Shown here: piece after piece, positions 6,687 through 7,534 of the stretch
Numbering within the stretch: the stretch's first letter is position 1
How the letters are laid out: each line of letters begins with the position of its first letter
Origin: Pseudobdellovibrionaceae bacterium
Lineage (GTDB): Bacteria > Bdellovibrionota > Bdellovibrionia > Bdellovibrionales > UBA1609
Direction: 5' to 3'
DNA length: 7,534 bases
Assembly (NCBI GenBank): GCA_026712605.1
Contig: JAPORL010000203.1
Span: forward strand, 1 to 7,534
Made by a program: the position numbers and the translations under genes
Notes under the pieces: model-generated
Databases searched by the model: none
What the model was told of the DNA's origin: nothing
The model's input: only the letters and a program-made list of their open reading frames with translations

Positions 6687-7441
6687 GAGTTCTTTTTGTT
6701 ATTATTTTGAATACTATCAGACAAGCTTTTAGAAAGAAATTTTTAGCAGGTCTTTTGGTTGCTTGTTTTGCTATTTTATTACTCAGTTTAGTATTTGCCC
6801 AACTCAGTTTGGATGATAAAGGTCGTTTGACTGTAGATTTTGGTTTAGCTAGTGTCCAAATTTTATTAGCCATTTTAGCTATATTTTTTGGCTCGAGTTT
6901 TATTTCAGACGATTTGGATAAAAAAATTCTATGGACAATTCTCACTAAACCTGTTCGTCCCACCATTTTCTTTTTAGGACGCTATTTGTCTTTATCTATT
7001 TTGTTAGTTTTATCTAGCATAGTTTTGTCTTCTTTATTGATTTTATTTTTTGTATTTTTACAAATTCCAATTCAGCTTATTCTTTTTTATGCTCTTTTAG
7101 GATTCTTATTGGAAAGTTTGTTGCTGTTAGCTTTTGTGATACTGTTTTCTTCTTTTGTAAGCTCTTTTTTAGTTTCATTTTATTGTATCTCTGTTTTTAT
7201 AATAGGTCATTTTTTAGATTCTTTGTTTTATTTTATTAAAGAGGGCTCAGAGAGAACTTCTTTTTTCTATAATCTTTTATATTTATTGCCTAATTTAGAA
7301 AGAGTGAACTGGAAATCTGAGGTAGTGTATCAAGATAGATTAGCTTTTCTAGAGTTTGCTTCTTCCTCTGTTTATATTTTCTTATGGATAGGTTTAGTAT
7401 TGAGTTTGGCTTTAATAATTATGGAAAAGAGAGAGTTTTAA
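6683..7441 (+). CDS. ABC-2 family transporter permease
   Basis: This is the inner-membrane partner of the ATPase before it, at 252 residues. About six hydrophobic segments can be seen: roughly 20-41, 54-74, 102-126, 131-156, 158-183 and 228-247. A cytoplasmic N-terminal stretch LNTIRQAFRKKF (9-20) and the loop FISDDLDKKILWTILTKPV (73-91) resemble the usual coupling region of ABC-2 permeases. LLYLLPNLERVNW (198-210) is a wording I associate with this permease group. The ATG overlaps the ATPase stop (ATGA, four bases), with GGAGA (6674-6678) four bases ahead, so the two are translationally coupled. There is no periplasmic or lipoprotein partner in the window. The pair could export a lipid, peptide or other hydrophobic compound, or serve cell-envelope remodelling; nothing here decides. 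Confidence 0.9.
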   Translation: MRVLFVIILNTIRQAFRKKFLAGLLVACFAILLLSLVFAQLSLDDKGRLTVDFGLASVQILLAILAIFFGSSFISDDLDKKILWTILTKPVRPTIFFLGRYLSLSILLVLSSIVLSSLLILFFVFLQIPIQLILFYALLGFLLESLLLLAFVILFSSFVSSFLVSFYCISVFIIGHFLDSLFYFIKEGSERTSFFYNLLYLLPNLERVNWKSEVVYQDRLAFLEFASSSVYIFLWIGLVLSLALIIMEKREF

Positions 7442-7463
7442 TAATAATTTACATAAATAGAGT

Positions 7464-7534
7464 AAAAGCTTGTAAGATAGAAAGCTAAAAAGGAGTTCGG
7501 ATTTGAACATAATGCACCTATAAGGTGCTTTATG
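7464..7534. repeat. Palindromic hairpin repeat, copy 4 (cut by window end)
   Basis: The left arm repeats that of copies 1 and 2 with one deleted base and a C-to-G change: AAAAGCTT (7464-7471), AGATAGAAAGCT (7475-7486), GAGTTCGGATTTGAACAT (7493-7510). The inner hairpin is 7508-7519 with 7523-7534 around loop ATA, twelve positions per side with one T·T mismatch (7513/7529). Its stem sequence differs from copy 2 yet still pairs. The outer right arm would lie beyond the window. It begins 22 bases after the permease stop, so it could end that transcript. It has the same orientation as copies 1 and 2. Confidence 0.88.

Noticed and set aside
6670..6966. A 98-codon open frame on the - strand, and other antisense frames of 60-78 codons within carB and the ABC genes
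   Set aside because: They lie opposite well-supported coding sequence, have no family resemblance I recognise, and follow from the skewed codon usage of the + strand genes.

Overview
The window comes from a low-GC bacterium. Third codon positions are strongly A/T, and the five protein genes all lie on the + strand with almost no wasted space. They form two apparent transcription units: pyrB-carA-carB, the first steps of de novo pyrimidine synthesis, and an ABC ATPase-permease pair. The ABC-2 type permease and the CarA wording (FNTSHLGYEE) recall Bdellovibrio-like or deltaproteobacterial sequences. That placement is a low-confidence recollection, not a search result.

Layout. Positions 1-391 hold no gene but three successive copies of a hairpin-forming repeat, the third decayed. 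A candidate promoter (412-439) sits directly before pyrB (452-1390). carA (GTG start, 1439-2506) and carB (2506-5685) follow with tight spacing and a 1-base carA/carB overlap, so the three genes are very likely co-transcribed. A short gap (5686-5783) carries a weak hairpin and a second candidate promoter. Then come the ABC ATPase (ATG at 5784) and its membrane partner (6683-7441), which overlap by 4 bases. A fourth repeat copy begins 22 bases after the permease stop, and the window edge cuts it off.

How the genes work together. CarA releases ammonia from glutamine. CarB uses it with bicarbonate and 2 ATP to make carbamoyl phosphate, and PyrB condenses that with aspartate. CarB keeps the residues that in E. 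coli bind UMP/IMP, so feedback control at CarB is plausible. No pyrI, pyrR or pyrC is present here. The ABC pair is an intact exporter-type or membrane-remodelling transporter of unknown substrate.

The main item of interest is the repeat family. All four copies contain a hairpin of 12 + 3 + 12 positions with one conserved T·T mismatch. Between copies 2 and 4 four stem positions changed on both sides while keeping the pairing. Copy 2 is a 119-base imperfect palindrome. This looks like an interspersed structured intergenic element whose function cannot be read from the window.
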